A stretch of 64,000 nucleotides of DNA, from positions 10,086,501 through 10,150,500 of the forward strand of contig NC_058196.1 in NCBI RefSeq assembly GCF_907165205.1, given 5' to 3'. Under the pieces are notes generated by a model. That model saw only the letters and a program-made list of their open reading frames with translations, had not been told where the DNA came from and ran no database searches. Origin of the DNA: Coccinella septempunctata (taxonomy: Eukaryota; Arthropoda; Insecta; Coleoptera; Coccinellidae). The position numbers were made by a program, and so were the translations under genes. This document shows, one piece after another, positions 22,672-33,659 of this stretch (position 1 is the stretch's first letter; each line of letters starts with the position of its first letter).

Positions 22672-24027
22672 TTGAATTAATTTTCCGAGAAATCTTTTCG
22701 AATTTCCAATTCAGGATTCCGACATCGTTCGGAATTGTAAACATACCGCACCGTTTTTATTCCGTTTTTATATTTTAAAAACGATGTCGCACCGTATAAA
22801 ACATCCTGAATTGGAAGATAACCGAGTTTTTTCTGTTCGCTAGCACAGATAAGTCGAAATTAAGACGTTTTCATCGACGCAAATTTACCGAATTTCGACT
22901 GCCGGGCACATCTGATTTCCGCACCCCCCCCTGTGGGTATAAAATCAGATGTTCCCCCGCAGGCCACTTCACTTACGATTTTCACTTAAGTTTTCCCGAC
23001 CGTCGACTCACGATTAATTCACCAACTGTTACTTACTTACGATTGACTTCTAATTATTCGCCGAATACGAGTAAAATTTCGCTGCAGTTAATTACCGTCC
23101 GCCGTTGCTTTCTGCATTCAAGTATTAGAAAAGTATTTTTGAGTTTAGAATTTGTTTTCTCTTTAATTTCATTAGTCCGGGATAGAATTTTTCTTTAGTT
23201 TTTTTATTGTTCACCATATTGGGTGATTGTCCGGAGTGTAAGTGGCCGAATATCGAACCAGAGGTAAGACGACACGCCGTTAATTTTTTTATAATATTGG
23301 AACTTCAGTTTTCCGTCTACATCCCTCTCATACCCGAGTCTGAGTTCCACCCCTACTGTCATTAACGTACCCTGCTGGTGTGGATACCCGGATGGTAGGC
23401 GAAGGCACTTTGGGGTGGCTCACCCTTTCCCGAAATTTCCCGTCTTATCTAGTTCCACCCCTACTGTCGTTAAAGAACCCTGCTGGTGTGGTTACCCGGG
23501 GGGTACCGAGGACACTTTGGGGTGGCGCACCCTTTCCTCAGTTCCCATCTTTTAACACGTTCCTGTGTTCACCTCTACGGTTAGGGAGGCATTCTGCTGG
23601 TGTGGATACCCGGGGAGTGCCGAACGAGCCTAAGGATGAGCCGTCGTAAGTCTGTGCTGTCTTTCATCCCCTAACCTGGCTGAAGTCCAATATCTGTCCG
23701 TCAAGTGTACGTCTCAGGTTCTGGCTGGCGAACAAGTCCGTTAACCCCCGTATAACGTTTGAGATCGGATCCAGTGTTATTCCGTCCGTTTTGTCCTGTA
23801 AATCTCACTGATTTCGAGTCACTGAATTTTGTAATAGTGCTATTTGTGTTCCCCTTTTACGAATCGACAAATAAAAGTTGTATACGTTGATTCTGCCTAT
23901 CATTGTGCGTCGCTAACACCCTAGACACCAGGGAACCCTGTCTCCGGCTAGTAGCTGCCAGGGTAGGTTTGCTATTCTCCCTTGAAGAATAGCTGGCGCT
24001 CGAGTACACCGAGAAAAACCCGTTACA
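22672..24027 (+). mobile_element. Gypsy 5' LTR, 5'-truncated
   Basis: About 98 percent identical by eye to 31623-32977. Compared with the complete LTR (1435 bp, TGTAACG...CGTTACA), it lacks the first ~80 bp and fuses directly to satellite. It holds a TATAAAA at 22938-22944 and AATAAA at 23870-23875. At 23344-23630 a unit with ctgctggtgtgg is repeated three times at 108-114 bp spacing; the 89-codon frame over it is not taken as a gene. Confidence 0.92.
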
Positions 24028-24031
24028 AAAA

Positions 24032-24051
24032 TGGCGCAACGAGCAGGGACC
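24032..24051 (+). promoter_or_regulatory. Primer binding site (candidate)
   Basis: The sequence begins tggcgcaacgagcaggg, four bases after the LTR end, as expected for a site pairing with a tRNA 3' end (TGG for CCA). I cannot name the tRNA with confidence. Confidence 0.65.
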
Positions 24052-25033
24052 GTTCAGAATCTACCAGGAAACAACTGAGGTGAGAGACATTAACCGGACA
24101 GTGAGTGAATTCCCGAAACAGTGAGTAAAACCTCAGAACAGTGAGTAACTATTCCTTGAACGGAAAACTGTGAAAAATAAACTTGAACTGTGTTTTATTC
24201 CCTGCCACTCCATATTGAACTGTTATACTGTGAATTGAATTGGACTATATTTTGGAAATTTTCCTACTGTTGAACCCCGTTGAAAATAATTTGTGATTAT
24301 TCCTTTTGCCGATTACTGTATTGAGTTGTTGAAAACTTAACTGTTATTACGCCGTTATATCAGTGAAAATTATTTCCGATTTCTTATTATTTCTGATTTA
24401 TCGAATTGAACTGTTTAAATTTCACATTGAAGATGAGTGAATTTCCGGACTGTGAAAAATTGAAAATTTATTGTCGCAATTGGTAAAATTTAATAGGTGT
24501 GATTTACCTATCGGTTCAATAGGGAATCACCTATTACCTGTTGATAACCTATCTACCTGTTTTCTATCTTCTTTTGACCTGTACTGTTGAAACCTACCGA
24601 TTATTTCTGATTTTTCTGAAAACTGAAAGTCAATTATTGTGATTTATTTTCTGGCTATTGAACTTGAAAGACTGTTTGGAATTTAACCTGTGCGTTTTGG
24701 TGCTATTCGAATTTCAGGAAATTTTTCGGACTTGTGTGCGGCATTTCTCGAATATTTTCGGACTTTAGTGGGACTGATAGAAATTTTTTCGAGTAACGTT
24801 GGACTTTAAAAATTTTTGAAAATTTTTTTTTGTGATACATCGGGACTTAGATTGTTTTTGGTGCGCCGGGACTTAGACTTTTTTTTTGGATACACCGGGA
24901 CTTAGACTTAATTCTTGTTTGGGGTGCACCGATACCCACTTTGAACTTAAGTGAATAGGTTGGCTAACGATTAACTTACCGGGTTGGACTTAGAACTTAA
25001 ACGGATTGTGAAAGACATACCGAGTGTGAAATA
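24052..25033 (+). other. Gypsy untranslated leader
   Basis: AT-rich, with repeated phrases such as cgggacttagact near 24850-24910. No gene is visible. Confidence 0.6.
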
Positions 25034-26914
25034 TTGGTGCGTTCTGAATCGGACTTAGTTGAATATAATATGTCGAACATGGATGTGAACCGGTTACTCA
25101 GTGATGAACTTACATTCGAATTACAACTGAGGGGACAATCGATACCCGGTACTGTGATGACTAAACGGAATCTGTTACGACAAGTACTTCAGTCTAATGA
25201 ACCTCTACTACCCCCAACATCATCGAATCCCGCCGCCGAGATTGAGATCTGTCAAAATAAACTCACCGATTTGGTGGAATCCCTTCAGAACTTCAATCAT
25301 TATAATGCGGCTAACGAATTTTCGCGAATTTACACCAGATTAATACACATTCAAGGCAGGCTGAACTTTATTGTCACCACAGACACAACACAGTTACAAT
25401 TAATTGAACAAATGAAGGCGACTACAGATAAGGCGTTGGAGACACTGGAGGAGCTGCGTAGGAGGAGTGATCGTGAACAGCCGCAGACATCCAACCGAGG
25501 TCAGAGGTCTCTTTTGGATGAGGAGGTGTCCAGTTCACCTGGGGTGTCACCGATCCAACCGGAGAGGTTATCAAAGGTTGAGACATCACTTATCGACTTA
25601 GGAGATGGTGTCGACCCTCCTTCAGTAGTTAATGTCTCACGTACCGGTACACCTGTAAGGAATCCAACATTAGAACAGGTCATGAATGAGACAAGGCAGA
25701 CATGTAGAGCATTACTGCAACAATTACCAGCGATACCTCTCACACAGTCGCAGGACTGTGGGACAGCAACACCTGAGGGTCCGACACAAAGTAGATGGGT
25801 TAATTCCACACGAAGGATGTCTTTTCCACACTTACCTGCACCGTGGATAAATTCTGACCGGCCAATTATCACAACACCTGCCAGATCGGAACCGGAGTCT
25901 CGATCAATAGTACCAACTGTTCCGGTACACAAATGGAACATCTCCTTTGATGGCACTGGTAGTGTAACCGGATTTCTTGAAGAGGTGGAGAGGCTGGCTG
26001 AATCTCGTAGAGTGTCCCTGGAACAAGTTTTCGAATCAGTGTATGAGTTACTACGAAAGGATGCGAGGGATTGGTTCATTCCCAGGAGAGGTACTTTTGA
26101 GGACTGGGAGGATTTTAGCAACCAACTGAAAGAAGCATTTCTGCCAGTTAACTACGAGGAGAATCTGTTGGAGGAAATAAAAAGTCGAACACAAGGCCCT
26201 GAAGAAAAGTTGCTTCTATATGTTACCCGGATGCAGAACTTATTCCAGAAACTGACCTATGCAAAACCATCCGAGGTGGAGCAGATCCGGCTCATCCGAC
26301 AGAGGTTGATCCCGCCCTTACAGCAAGCCTTGGCCTTCCAGGAGACCAAGACTTATGATGAACTTCTCCGTAAGGGAAAAGTTTTTGAACTGGTCCAGTG
26401 GCAGATGAGCCAGTACACCCAGCCACCCTCCAAACCAGGTTTTGTAGAAGAACCTCACCTGACGTACAGTCCCCGTCAACTGAACCGATGTCAAGCAAGT
26501 TTTTCTATGGATACCGGAGAACAGGTTCGCCAAACAACTGATCACCGGGAATCGGTCCCGCCGACACCAGCCAACCAGACACGACATTCTCCGCCGGGAG
26601 AAAGCCGTCCAAAGCCGCCCAGGTCCAGAAAGTCAATAGTCCAACAACAGGAATCTCACCGTCCGACTTCTGAAGACAGGTCCGAAGGTCGATCCAGACC
26701 TGCAACACCACCACCCCGCCGTCCAGCCGAAAATAGCCCCGCTGACCGGACGGAACCACCTTCAGGGAGGAGAGTGTCCTTCCAGACACAATGTTTCCGA
26801 TGTGGTGGATATGGCCACATGCGTCGAGAGTGTCGCAGGCCACCGAAAATCTTCTGTTCTCGATGCCAGAGGGAAAACATTCTCTCACGAGACTGTCCGT
26901 GTTCGGGAAACTGA
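25034..26914 (+). CDS. gag: Gypsy Gag polyprotein
   Basis: An open frame of 626 codons, starting at a GTG; ATG codons follow at 25070 and 25079. The protein forms the virus-like particle of the retrotransposon. The centre (about residues 300-490, from KWNISFDGTGSVTGFLEEV) resembles Ty3/Gypsy capsid domains. It is followed by a Pro/Ser/Arg-rich tail and a CX2CX4HX4C zinc knuckle at residues 587-600 (CFRCGGYGHMRREC); a second, degenerate knuckle at 608-621 lacks the His. Pol overlaps the end by about 120 bp in the -1 frame, so Pol was probably made by -1 frameshifting. This frame is intact although pol is not. Confidence 0.88.
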   Translation: MVRSESDLVEYNMSNMDVNRLLSDELTFELQLRGQSIPGTVMTKRNLLRQVLQSNEPLLPPTSSNPAAEIEICQNKLTDLVESLQNFNHYNAANEFSRIYTRLIHIQGRLNFIVTTDTTQLQLIEQMKATTDKALETLEELRRRSDREQPQTSNRGQRSLLDEEVSSSPGVSPIQPERLSKVETSLIDLGDGVDPPSVVNVSRTGTPVRNPTLEQVMNETRQTCRALLQQLPAIPLTQSQDCGTATPEGPTQSRWVNSTRRMSFPHLPAPWINSDRPIITTPARSEPESRSIVPTVPVHKWNISFDGTGSVTGFLEEVERLAESRRVSLEQVFESVYELLRKDARDWFIPRRGTFEDWEDFSNQLKEAFLPVNYEENLLEEIKSRTQGPEEKLLLYVTRMQNLFQKLTYAKPSEVEQIRLIRQRLIPPLQQALAFQETKTYDELLRKGKVFELVQWQMSQYTQPPSKPGFVEEPHLTYSPRQLNRCQASFSMDTGEQVRQTTDHRESVPPTPANQTRHSPPGESRPKPPRSRKSIVQQQESHRPTSEDRSEGRSRPATPPPRRPAENSPADRTEPPSGRRVSFQTQCFRCGGYGHMRRECRRPPKIFCSRCQRENILSRDCPCSGN

Positions 26915-29900
26915 AGGGGAGATTGGAGGCGGAGTCGACCACATCTCCCGGAATCTTGACTCCACTGGCACCGACTACCTGTAATGATAACCGTCCGTTA
27001 GTAGAGGTCAGAATAGCCGGCAAACACTTCCGAGCACTGATAGATACCGGAGCGACCAGGAGTTTCTGCAGTCAGGCCGTATCCGATCAGTGTGAAAGTA
27101 AAGGAATCACAGGACAAACAATGCACAACAGTTTCGCAGTAATAGCGAATGGACAAACCACCGTCACACCGAAACTGTACACCACCACCGTGCAAATTTC
27201 CGATTACACACTGCCTGACTTGAAATTCCTACTGGTACCAAACTTACCGGTTGACATTATTCTGGGGATGAATGTTCTGTCGACTTTCAAGTTTTCCGTA
27301 AATCTCAGTACTGCCGAGTGCTTTCTGGAAGGCCGTCTGATCTCGAAACCGATGACTCCCGTCGAAACTACCGCAGAAGTTCACACCGCCGAGGAACACC
27401 TGTTAGAGTTGACGGAGTCTCAGAAACAGGAGCTGGAAGCGTTTCTGAAAGATGAATTAAAGAAGTTTGAAGACCTACATGGTACAACCGACCTGATTGA
27501 ACATAAGATCAAACTGAAACCGGGCACCGAACCGATCAAACAACGATACCGACCCCTAAACCCGAAAATGCAGGAGATCTTCAATCAGGAAGTAGACCGT
27601 ATGCTGGCTGAGGGAGTGATTGAACCCTCCAAGTCACCGTGGAGTTCACCGGTAGTATTGGTCAGGAAGAAAGACGGAAAATACCGTTTTTGCATCGACT
27701 TCCGTGCCGTCAACCGAGTATCTGTAAAAGATGCATACCCGTTGCCGTACATTTCTGGGATTCTGGATAAACTACGTAAGGCCAAGTACATCTCCACACT
27801 GGATCTGAAACAAGAATATTGGCAGATACCGTTAGCAAAGGAAAGCCGTCAGATTACTGCCTTCACAGTTCCAGGAAGGGGATTGTTTCAGTTCACCGTC
27901 ATGCCGTTTGGTCTTCACGCTAGTCCGGCCACATTCCAGAGATTCTTAGATACCGTTATTGGCCCAGAAATGGAACCAGAGGCGTTCGCTTACCTGGACG
28001 ACATAGTTGTCCTGGGGGAAACTTTCGAGGAGCACCTGGAGAACTTAAGAGAAGTATTCCGGCGGTTGAGAGAAGCCAATCTTCGTCTCAATCCCGAAAA
28101 GTGTGACTTTGTGCGAAAATCCCTAAAATACCTAGGACATGTCGTTACTTCCGAAGGAATCCGTACCGACCCGGATAAAGTTTCCTCTATCGTAGCATTC
28201 CCAGCGCCGAAAACCATCCGTGAATTGCGCCGTTTTCTGGGAGTTGCTAGCTGGTACCGCCGTTTTATAGAGAACTTTTCCGATGTCGTTTCACCGTTAA
28301 CTCACCTGTTAAAGAAGAAACCACGTTGGAAGTGGGGTGAGGAACAACAAAAAGCGTTCGACCTCCTGAAACAAAAATTGACCGAATCACCGATACTGGC
28401 CTGTCCGGATTTCAATCAACCGTTCGTCCTGCAAACAGACGCCAGTGACGTAGGCCTTGGAGGAGCCCTGACCCAAGTTCTGGATGGAAAGGAAAGGGTG
28501 ATCGCCTATGTCAGCCGTACCTTGAACACCGCCGAAAGAAACTACTCCGTATCTGAAAAGGAATGCCTCGCCATTGTTTTCTCGATAGAGAAACTGCGAC
28601 CATACCTGGAAGGATTTCATTTCACCGTAATTTCCGACCACATGAGTCTGAAATGGCTGAATTCCATCAAGTCACCGTCCGGAAGAATTGCTCGATGGGC
28701 CGCTTTCCTTCAGCAATTCGACTTTGAAGTCCAATATCGGAAAGGCGCCCTGAACAAAGTCGCCGACAGCCTGTTCCGAAACCCGTTACCTTCTGTGGAT
28801 TCCGTATGCCTGGCCGACGTCGAAGTTCGCTGCAGTTGGTACAACAAAAAGCTCCAAGAGGTACAAAGAGACCCAGAAGATTTCCCTGACTACGCCGTTG
28901 AGGATGGGAAACTGTATCGTCACTTCTGGGACTCTTCCGACTTAACTGAAGTTGGATCCGGACAACCATGGAAGCTCTGTGTACCCACCGAACAACGACT
29001 GGAGGTTCTGAAAGAAAATCACGATTCTGAATTAGCTGGTCACCTGGGAATCTCCAAAACCATCTCTCGGCTAGCCCGGAATTATTACTGGCCAGGGATG
29101 TTCAGAGATGTCGCAAAATACGTAAGAAACTGCCCATCCTGTCAAAAGTACAAAGTACCACAACAGAAGACGCCTGGAAAAATGCAACCACATAGAATGG
29201 GTTGAATGCCGTTCGTTGCGGAAAGTCACCGCTAAAACCGTTTACTCAGCCCTATACGAACAGGTTATACTCCGATATGGCTGTCCGAAACTGGTGATAT
29301 TTGACAACGGGGTACAGTATGACAGTAGACTGTTCAAAAACAGTCTCCGAGAGCTAAACATTGCTCACCGTTTCTTCCCTCCGTATACACCACAGTGCAA
29401 CGCCGTAGAACGAGCCAATCGTACGTCGAAACTATGATAGGTCAGTTCTGTGAAGCCGATCACCGTACTTGGGATGAGAAATTAGGTGAACTAACTTTCG
29501 CCCTGAACACCGCAAAACAAGAATCTACAGGATTCACACCGGCATTCCTGAACTATGGAAGGGAATTAATAGTTCCAAAGGCAATCTACTCGTCAAACAC
29601 CCAAGACGAAGACACCGAGGAGACAAACAGAAGCCCAGAAGAAAGTAGAGTAAATCTTACTCACCGTACAGAACAAATCCGTCATCTTCATGAGGCCTAT
29701 GAGTTTGTCAATACCAGGTTGTACCGTGCATTTGAGCAACAAGCTCACCATTACAACCTCCGTCGAAGAGAAGTTCGTTTTTATGTCGGTGATTGAGTTC
29801 TGCACCGCGCTAATCCGTTGTCATCCGCCGTTGATAGCTTTGCAGCCAAGTTGGCTCCGAAGTTCTCTGGTCCGTATACCGTTGTGAAAGTAATTTCACC

Positions 29901-29992
29901 CGTTGTTTATGACCTGAAAGATGACAGTGGTAAGAAAATCACCAATATTCATGTGAAGGATTTAAAACCGTTCCATCCGTCTGATCATTAGT
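26791..29992 (+). pseudogene. pol: Gypsy Pol polyprotein, broken in integrase
   Basis: The frame is open for 804 codons (26791-29205). It includes protease (DTGA at residues 85-88), reverse transcriptase (YLDD at 401-404), RNase H (TDAS near 550) and the integrase zinc domain (CPSC). The integrase core is damaged. A deletion near 29198 removes the part with the first catalytic Asp and shifts frame. A second shift lies near 29415, just after the catalytic Glu region (NAVERAN), and a stop falls at about 29794. The GPYTVVKV region and end of integrase follow to 29992. No chromodomain is visible. The element cannot make its own active integrase. Confidence 0.88.
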
Positions 29993-31390
29993 AAGTACAC
30001 TGTATAGCAACCGAAATAAAAAACAAACCGTACCGTTATATTGTACTAATCACCGATAATAAATGGGATACATCCGTTCTGTCTGTCTCTATTTCACTCC
30101 TCTATTACCGTTAAAAATAATATTCATCACTGTAAATAGGTTAGTAATGGGGTACTACCGCTGCTTTCACCGAATAAGTGCCCAGGTGAGTGAAATGGAG
30201 CCTTATACTTGTATCTCCTTATTAACTGACAAAATGTACATACCTATATTTCCGCGATTCCACCATAACCGATAGATCTAACCTGGTCTGCCAGTGTTGG
30301 AAGAATCTCTTCCGTACAGTTTGGTTTGTTCTGTGCAGCTTTTATTACCACCAAGCAGGACCGTCTGATTGTCATCCAGTGGGTAAGTATCCCACAATAC
30401 CTACAACAGAAAATTCCGTTAATTCACTGGAAAAACAGGAACCGTTACCGTTAATTCAATTTTTCTGTATTGATTGTGGGACCGATAATAACAAGTGAGA
30501 TACACCCGTCCTGTCTGTCTCTATTTCACCCCTGTGTCACTGTTAAATACAATAACCGAATAGAAAATAGCAATAGAAGGCTGACACCGCTTACACCGAT
30601 ATTACAAACTGGCCTGAACGGTCAGTGAAATAGAACAGTATATTTGTATCTCCTTATCAAAATTACCGACCGTAATTACCGTTTCTTCCGAAATTCCACC
30701 GTACACCCTGTTATCCCTCTGCTCCAGGATATCAGTATACTAAATGCTTTTCTCTCATTTTTATGCAACCTACAACTGCTGCTGACCAACACCCTCGGAG
30801 AAGTGCACCACCGTCACAAGGGGAGCCAACGACGCTGTCTGGTATTCCAAACTACCCTGGTTGGATGATATTGACAACTGTTAACCCCCATGACATGTGC
30901 CCGGAGCCGGCTTTGCGAGGTCCACCCTAAAATGGTTCAGAAATAACACAACGAATGACAAATCGAAATGGTACTCACTTTGAAGATTCCGTCCTGCACT
31001 GTTTCCACTATTTTCCGGCATTTCTTTCACCGATGGAAGTGGAGGTCGAGGTTTGGAACCACCCGGCGAAATTTGACAATTGGACTTTGGAGGTTAGCTG
31101 ATAGAACACAGAACTTCGACAGCATCATCGAAGAGCGCCGTCATCGCGGACCATAGAGTGGGAGTAACCGAGATAGCATTAGCCGAGTATACGCCACCTG
31201 GAGTAGATTAGGTGAACCTGTTTAATGTAAATCCGATCTCAATCGTCTTGCCGTGAATAGTCAAACCGTTAACCGGACTTAGTAGATTTCACCGTGAAAA
31301 ATTTAATCCCCTATTTCATCGTGGATTCAATTTTTCAACCGGAGCCCGGGGGATGTAAATTTTTCCATTCCTTCCAGCTATATTTGTTTG
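29993..31390 (+). mobile_element. Gypsy 3' noncoding region with internal duplication
   Basis: No env or other gene is visible. Two stretches, about 30055-30270 and 30485-30710, are diverged copies of each other (both contain ctgtctgtctctatttcacyc and ttgtatctccttat). A purine-rich tract ggagcccgggggatgtaa at 31341-31358 looks like the polypurine tract plus the first five bases of an LTR, after which LTR similarity stops. Confidence 0.65.
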
Positions 31391-31542
31391 TTTGTGTTTG
31401 AAGTTACTTTCACCAGGAGGGCGCACCCGCTAGCTTTTGCTTATCACATTGGGAATGATCTTATTGCGGTAGGTGATCGTTTTCGTGACCTGGGAGTTTG
31501 GTTTGACAGTGAGCTGAGTTTTGTTCCACATGTTGAAGATCT

Positions 31543-32977
31543 TGTAACGAGAGGGTAGTTTTCAAACCTACCCCCTCATTTTAGAATAATTATTTTAGTT
31601 TTCATTTTTAAATAATTTTGTTTTGAATTAATTTTCCGAGAAATCTTTTCGAATTTCCAATTCAGGATTCCGACATCGTTCGGAATTGAAAACATACCGC
31701 ACCGTTTTTATTCCGTTTTTATTTCCTAAAAACGATGTCGCACCATATAAAACATCCTGAATTGGAAGATAACCGAGTTTTTTTTGTTCGCTAGCACAGA
31801 TAAGTCGAAATTAAGACGTTTTCATCGACGCAAATTTACCGAATTTCGACTGCTGGGCACATCTGATTTCCGCACCCCCCCTGTGGGTATAAAACCAGAT
31901 AATCCCCCGCAGGCCACTTCACTTACGATTTTCACTTAAGTTTTCCCGACCGTCGACTTACGATTAATTCACCAACTGTTACTTACTTACGATTGACTTC
32001 TAATTATTCGCCGAATACGAGTAAAATTTCGCTGCAGTTAATTACCGTCCGCCGTTGCTTTCTGCATTCAAGTATTAGAAAAGTATTTTTGAGTTTAGAA
32101 TTTGTTTTCTCTTTAATTTCATTAGTCCGGGATAGAATTTTTCTTTAGTTTTTTTATTGTTCACCATATTGGGTGATTGTCCGGAGTGTAAGTGGCCGAA
32201 TATCGAACCAGAGGTAAGACGACACGCCGTTAATTTTTTTATAATATTGGAACTTCAGTTTTCCGTCTACATCCCTCTCATACCCGAGTCTGAGTTCCAC
32301 CCCTACTGTCATTAACGTACCCTGCTGGTGTGGATACCCGGGGGGTAGGCGAAGGCACTTTGGGGTGGCTCACCCTTTCCCGAAATTTCCCGTCTTATCT
32401 AGTTCCACCCCTACTGTCGTTAAAGTACCCTGCTGGTGTGGATACCCAGGGGGTACCGAGGACACTTTGGGGTGGCGCACCCTTTCCTCAGTTCCCGTCT
32501 TTTAACACGTTCCTGTGTTCACCCCTACGGTTAGGGAGGCATTCTGCTGGTGTGGATACCCGGGGAGTGCCGAACGAGCCTAAGGGTGAGCCGTCGTAAT
32601 TCTGTGCTGTCTTTCATCCCCTAACCTGGCTGAAGTCCAATATCTGTCCGTCAAGTGTACGTCTCAGGTTCTGGCTGGCGAACAAGTCCGTTAACCCCCG
32701 TATAACGTTTGAGATCGGATCTAGTGTTATTCCGTCCGTTTTGCCCTGTAAATCTCACTGATTTCGAGTCACTGAATTTTGTAATAGTGCTATTTGTGTT
32801 ACCCTTTCACGAATCGACAAATAAAAGTTGTATACGTTGATTCTGCCTATCATTGTGCGTCGCTAACACCCTAGACACCAGGGAACCCTGTCTCCGGCTA
32901 GTAGCTGCCAGGGTAGGTTTGCTATTCTCCCTTAAAGAATAGCTGGCGCTCGAGTACACCGAGGAAAAATCGTTACA
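31543..32977 (+). mobile_element. Solo Gypsy LTR with ATCT target duplication
   Basis: Complete LTR of 1435 bp beginning TGTAACG and ending CGTTACA, flanked by ATCT at 31539-31542 and 32978-32981. The LINE frame is continuous across the empty site. The TATA box is at 31888-31894. It is therefore an independent insertion reduced to one LTR, not the 3' LTR of the element at 22672. Confidence 0.9.
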
Positions 32978-33637
32978 ATCTGTGTGCATCTGCTTGTAGA
33001 TCTTTGGGTTTCCTGTTCAGGAGCTTCCGTGAGCTCGACGATCTGTCTGCTCTCAGAAGTGTTTACTTCTCACTTGTTCTCAGTAGGTTGGAATACGCTA
33101 ACATAATTTGGTTCCCAATTTATGCCACGCATCTTACATCCATTGAGCGGATTCATAGGAAGTTTCTGAAATATGTCGAATATAGGAAGACAGGCATTTA
33201 TCCTGAGCGTGGTGCTGATCTTTCAAGCATAGCGGGGAGCTAAGGCTTTCAACCTTAATTGAACGTCAGGTTCAGCAGTGTGCGAGATTCGCCCAAAAAC
33301 TTTTGAGTGGAAAGATTGACTGCCCATTCCTTCTCTCTCCGGTAAACATCCACGTCCCGAGAATGGCTGCCAGGGGTTCTCCGATGTTTAGTCTGCCCAC
33401 GCCTCGGACCAACATTCTCCAGCGGGCACCAGTATATCGGCTTTGTGATTGTGCTAATAAAGTTAAAATTGGTCTATTATAGTTGTGTGCTTTTTCCTTT
33501 TTTCTCGGATAAATTATTGTATATAGGTGCTTGCCATTTCATTTCGTTTTGCTTATGGGCAATTCATATGTATTTTTCTTTGAGTTTATGTAATTTGTTA
33601 CCCTGTTACTGGGAATTTTCCTGTTGGGTAAATAAAG

Positions 33638-33653
33638 TTATTATTATTATTAT
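33638..33653 (+). repeat. (TTA)n tract at LINE boundary
   Basis: Lies between the tail of the Jockey-like LINE and the 3' end of the R4/Dong-like LINE B. Confidence 0.85.
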
Positions 33654-33659
33654 TTTTTT

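Larger units (their letters stand above)
31395..33655 (+). mobile_element. Jockey-like LINE, 3' fragment (interrupted by solo LTR)
   Basis: Two pieces, 31395-31542 and 32982-33655, read as one continuous frame once the solo LTR and one TSD copy are left out. The residues (DLGVWFDSELSF, then SRLEYANIIW) match the end of reverse transcriptases of the Jockey group. A frameshift or stop follows at about 33240. The 3' end is aataaag followed by a TTA repeat tail at 33638-33653. The element is 5'-truncated and dead. Confidence 0.8.

Noticed and set aside
23380..23649. 89-codon frame in the Gypsy LTR, present again at 32330-32599
   Set aside because: It only follows the three-fold internal LTR repeat and has GC-rich, Pro/Gly-rich residues without a domain; its conservation reflects LTR identity.
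25501..26121. 206-codon minus-strand frame inside gag
   Set aside because: Antisense to a motif-bearing Gag frame; no domain.
22672..32977. One full-length Gypsy element with paired LTRs
   Set aside because: The second LTR has its own 4-bp target duplication in a LINE, and the first lacks its 5' end; they are not a pair.
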